Shown one piece after another: positions 60,757 to 64,000 of a DNA stretch of 64,000 bases (positions are counted from its first letter, which is position 1; each line of letters begins with the position of its first letter). A program made the translations under genes and the position numbers. The stretch comes from Ischnura elegans. Taxonomy: Eukaryota; Arthropoda; Insecta; Odonata; Coenagrionidae. The stretch spans positions 106,540,917 through 106,604,916 of the forward strand of contig NC_060254.1 in NCBI RefSeq assembly GCF_921293095.1, given 5' to 3'. The notes beneath the pieces were generated by a model. That model saw only the letters and a list, made by a program, of their open reading frames with translations, ran no database searches and had not been told where the DNA came from.

Positions 60757-62634
60757 ATGAGTTTTTCTAAGACATTCACTACTGTGGAAGAAATCGTGTC
60801 AGTTTTAGAGGAAATTGAGGCAACTGACGAAACTGACGAGGCAAACGATGAATCTCCAACTGACGTTGTGGTCCTACCTCCAGAGGCTGATCCTTTGTCC
60901 GACGAGGAAGACATCAACGACGATGTCATGCTTTTGAACGACACCGACCAGACAACACCGAGAGACATCGTAGGTAAGCTGGAAATTCATACTTCAAAAA
61001 CCATCCCCGGAATGGAAGAACCAACTCAGCCTCTACTGAACACGAACAAAGGGAAAAAGCGCAGAAAAAACATGGAGGAAATAAAATGGGTAAAAAATTC
61101 TTCTCCCATCTATCAGACGAAACCTCAAAACACCGAGCACATCTTACAAGAGCGTTTGAAAAACTCTTTCGGTAATATCACGCCATTTGAAACATTTCAA
61201 TTGTTTTTGGATACCGATTTGTTGGATATGATATTAGAATTTTCAATCACATACGCGAGATCAAAGAACGAACATAGTTTTACCATATCAAGATCGGAAA
61301 TCATAAAGTTCTTTGGAATTTTATTTCTGACAGGATATAATACACGACCTAACATGCGTTCTTACTGGATGAAACGTCCAGATTATGAATGCCCGTTGGT
61401 TAGAAATGTTATGTCTAGAAACAGATTTGAGGAAATAAAAAGGTGGTTGCACCTTGCGGACAATAGTCATCTCGGGGTAAACGATAAATTTGCAAAGCTT
61501 AGGCCATTTTTCGATAAACTTAATGAGAGATTTGCCAAATTTGGAATATTTTCACATGAACTTTCCATTGATGAACAGATGGTACCTTACTTTGGACGGC
61601 ATTCCAGTAAAATGTATATAAAGGGGAAACCCGTTAGATTTGGTTTCAAGGCTTGGTGCCTAGCATCAGCTCAAGGTTACGTATTCCACTTCAAACCATA
61701 TGCTGGGTCTGGTGACAAATACAAAACCAATATAAACAATGGAGAAAATCTAGGGTTGGGAGAAAAAGTTGTACTTGATTTACTCTCAGTCGTTCAGTTT
61801 CCTGGAGAGCATAAGTTGTTTTTTGACAATTTCTTTACAAGCCACAGCCTCTTGTGCATATTAGGTGAGAGGGGATATTTTGGTACAGGAACTGTTCGAG
61901 AAAGTAGAATTGCTAAATGCCCTTTGCCCGCTTCTAAAGAAATTTCCAAAATAAGGAAAAAAGGGTATTACTTCTCAGCCTTTGACCGAAAAAACCAAAT
62001 ATTTGTGGTTCGTTGGTTTGATAACGCTGTGGTTACAGTCGCTTCTAACTGTGGATTTTTGGTTCCATTGAACCAAGCCAAACGATGGGATCGTACGGCA
62101 AGGAAGGCCATTTTCATCCCTCAACCAAATTTAATTCGCGAGTATAACCAGGGTATGGGAGGAGTTGATCTCCATGACAATGGTGTAGCGAACTACAGAA
62201 TAAGAACGAGGGGAAAGAAATGGTGGTGGCCATTATTTATAAATTCTCTAGATATGGCGGCTGTCAATGCCTGGAAGTTTTTCCAATTGGCCACCGGTGA
62301 TAGAGCTTCGCAACTGGACTTCAAGAGTTGCATAGTTTTATCGTTACTTCAATCGGGAGTTATGGAAGAAACCATACCAAACCAAGTGGGCAACAGAAAT
62401 CAAGAAGAAGTGCAAGATCCTGACGTGACGAATGATCAAGGACTGGGTCGCCCACCTAAAGGGGGCCTTCCAGACTGTGTTAGAAAGGACAAAGTGGGAC
62501 ATTTAATCAAACGCTTGGAAAAAAAGAGCAGAAGAAGATGTAGGCATTGCAAATCGCAAACTGTATTCATATGTGTGAAATGTAATGTCCCTTTGCACTC
62601 AACGTGTTTCAGAATATTCCATGACAAAATGTGA
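60757..62634 (+). CDS. piggyBac transposase, full length (625 residues)
   Basis: A single open frame encodes an acidic N-terminal region (residues 1-65), the DDE transposase domain (about 135-510) and a C-terminal cysteine-rich domain (595-622: Cys595, Cys598, Cys606, Cys609, His614, Cys617, His622). Catalytic Asp residues fit at SIDEQMVPYFG (Asp272), LFFDNFF (Asp357) and GVDLHDN (Asp471, with Asp474). Typical family words are also present: YIKGKPVRFGFKAW and RGKKWWWPLF. It should cut and paste at TTAA without leaving a scar, as known for piggyBac. Length is normal for the family. The start is the first ATG after an in-frame stop. It runs opposite to WDR6. Confidence 0.95.
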   Translation: MSFSKTFTTVEEIVSVLEEIEATDETDEANDESPTDVVVLPPEADPLSDEEDINDDVMLLNDTDQTTPRDIVGKLEIHTSKTIPGMEEPTQPLLNTNKGKKRRKNMEEIKWVKNSSPIYQTKPQNTEHILQERLKNSFGNITPFETFQLFLDTDLLDMILEFSITYARSKNEHSFTISRSEIIKFFGILFLTGYNTRPNMRSYWMKRPDYECPLVRNVMSRNRFEEIKRWLHLADNSHLGVNDKFAKLRPFFDKLNERFAKFGIFSHELSIDEQMVPYFGRHSSKMYIKGKPVRFGFKAWCLASAQGYVFHFKPYAGSGDKYKTNINNGENLGLGEKVVLDLLSVVQFPGEHKLFFDNFFTSHSLLCILGERGYFGTGTVRESRIAKCPLPASKEISKIRKKGYYFSAFDRKNQIFVVRWFDNAVVTVASNCGFLVPLNQAKRWDRTARKAIFIPQPNLIREYNQGMGGVDLHDNGVANYRIRTRGKKWWWPLFINSLDMAAVNAWKFFQLATGDRASQLDFKSCIVLSLLQSGVMEETIPNQVGNRNQEEVQDPDVTNDQGLGRPPKGGLPDCVRKDKVGHLIKRLEKKSRRRCRHCKSQTVFICVKCNVPLHSTCFRIFHDKM

Positions 62635-62785
62635 TGTGATTGTAATTTATAAACAAATGAGTATTATATGTATATTTATTTTATTTTCAATATCATTCAT
62701 TCATTTGTGATCTTAATATATTATAAGCGTTTTGTTCTTGACCCTTGAGTTTGATTTCAATGTTGGCCTAGGCAACCCCACTAAC

Positions 62786-62811
62786 ACCCAACGTTGCGAA
62801 AACGCAACATT
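62786..62811. promoter_or_regulatory. piggyBac right-end copy of the hairpin motif
   Basis: CACCCAACGTTGCGAAAACG followed by CAACATT, in the same orientation as the left-end copy and about 130 bp inside the right terminus. Confidence 0.6.
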
Positions 62812-62945
62812 TTTTTTCTACTAAAGTACTTGACTTATGAACAAAAAAACATCATATTCGTATAGATTAAAACGAAATGACAACATTTGCATGAAAAAAG
62901 TTTAAAAAAAACAATTAATTCTGTGCTTGGGCAGAAATGGGTTAA

Positions 62946-64000
62946 TGAATGTAGCTGCTCCACTTCTAACACTGTACACTAACGTACATTGTTAAACATT
63001 AATTTTCATGCTGCTATTGACAACGCCACAGTCAAGGCCCTATGGAGATTTACATGGGAAACAAATACAGTGGAACTTGTTTAGTACGTTTCTGAAGGGA
63101 CCAAAAAAAATGAACGTACTAACCAGGAAAACGTGCTAACGAGGAAAGTAAAAAATAGCAGTCGGGGTAATTGCAATCTGTGGAAAAGTCATCATAATAA
63201 CAATTACTATCGGTAGTTCTCGTAGGATCGCCTTCCTGAACTCTTTTCACCTTTAAAATAAAGAAAATGGGCGCTACATTGAAAAACAATACCATGTGAA
63301 TAAAAATCACAATGTTTCATAGATTTCCCGAAGACAATTACAAGAAAACGGCGTCTTTCTCCCGTGATTTATCCTATATGTATTTAGAGAAAGAGGACAA
63401 GTAAAGCTAAGTCATTTCTTTTTTGTGACAGCATACTCGGAGAATATAACAACAACCCTGAGTATGTCAACGGGTTGTTTTTAAACATCATAAAAATTGG
63501 ACAAAATTATATTAACCTTAAATTACGGCAAAAGCCGTACACATTTGCTTCTGGAATAAAGCCATATCGATTGTTATATCGATCGATATTTCGAATAATA
63601 ACACACAAGATTATTAGATTACGATGTAATTACAAGAAGATTTTATATTATACAGTTGAAATTTACTTTAAAAATTTGTTTAATGTCGTCTGCTTTCGTG
63701 CCGAGATCAAGTATTTTTAAGCTAAGCTTCGCGTGGAGATCCAGAGCATTGTCTGCTCCCGCAGCAGTAGTCAAATACGCACATACTCCGTAGCATTGAC
63801 GTCGTGCAGTACTGCTTTAGATAAAGTGGCAATTGGATAAGACTCATTTCTTCATCATGATAACTCGTGCAATAGCAACAATTGCCCACTCGTGAAATTT
63901 GTGCGTAGTGGGCACTCCAGAGGCAACAGAAGGTGAGGAGCTCGGGGTGGGGAAAATTGGGGCTTCTCATTGGCTGCAGTTTTGCATAGTCAGACGTTCC
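62946..64000. other. No supported gene
   Basis: The frames at 63119-63310, 63475-63720 and 63722-63970 have no recognisable domain. CAGTGGAACTTGTTTAGTAC near 63069 looks like a pogo-type terminus, but no partner end was seen. The missing 5' exons of WDR6 were looked for here and not found. Confidence 0.45.

Larger units (their letters stand above)
59980..62945 (+). mobile_element. Intact piggyBac element (family B)
   Basis: TTAA at 59980-59983 and 62942-62945 flanks termini CCCATTTCTGCCCAA that are perfect inverted repeats over 15 bp. The element is 2966 bp including both TTAA sites and contains one uninterrupted transposase gene. Just inside the left end is the hairpin GTTGCG-AAAA-CGCAAC; copies lie at 60338-60367 (inverted) and 62786-62811 (direct). 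Intact ends and an intact gene point to recent insertion and possible activity. Confidence 0.93.

Overview
The window is arthropod-type nuclear DNA, most likely insect. It is AT-rich and gene-poor, with short coding exons joined by GT-AG introns, and it is full of piggyBac, hAT, pogo, LINE, Penelope-like and SINE sequence. There are no prokaryotic operons, tRNA or rRNA genes, and no CRISPR array. The species cannot be named from sequence alone. Everything below was read by eye; nothing was searched against a database.

Region 1 (1-600) is the right end of a piggyBac-type element that contains a minisatellite with a unit of about 125 bp. Its TTAA end abuts region 2. Region 2 (600-26857) is a satellite array of about 24 kb, counted without its insertion. 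The unit is about 332 bp and is made of five diverged monomers of about 66 bp (A-B-C-D-E), a higher-order repeat. The array runs in one orientation to about 3816, then flips and stays flipped. A 2.26-kb foreign segment (22367-24628) splits one monomer; it carries a 165-bp tandem repeat and a cluster of GC-rich hairpins. An uninterrupted twin of the insertion site lies about 1 kb away.

Region 3 (about 28.8-57.8 kb) holds the one host gene I can support: the 3' part of WDR6 on the minus strand. WDR6 is a WD40 protein that partners the tRNA 2'-O-methyltransferase FTSJ1. I reconstructed ten exons with matching splice phases plus one less certain upstream exon. The N-terminal exons were not found and probably lie beyond 64 kb. 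The introns hold a decayed piggyBac (29777-32899), a head-to-head Penelope-like unit with two hammerhead-like motifs (34184-34710), a 5'-truncated LINE reverse transcriptase (about 34919-36084), hAT-like elements, SINE-like pieces, a pogo/Tigger remnant, a second decayed LINE, and an inverted pair of about 0.65-0.96-kb elements that bracket three WDR6 exons.

Region 4 (58-64 kb) carries a non-autonomous hAT with a perfect 8-bp target duplication and an intact piggyBac element (59980-62945) with a full 625-residue transposase. The two piggyBac families in the window share little terminal sequence, but both place a short hairpin just inside the left terminus, an inverted copy 180-350 bp further in, and another copy near the right end.
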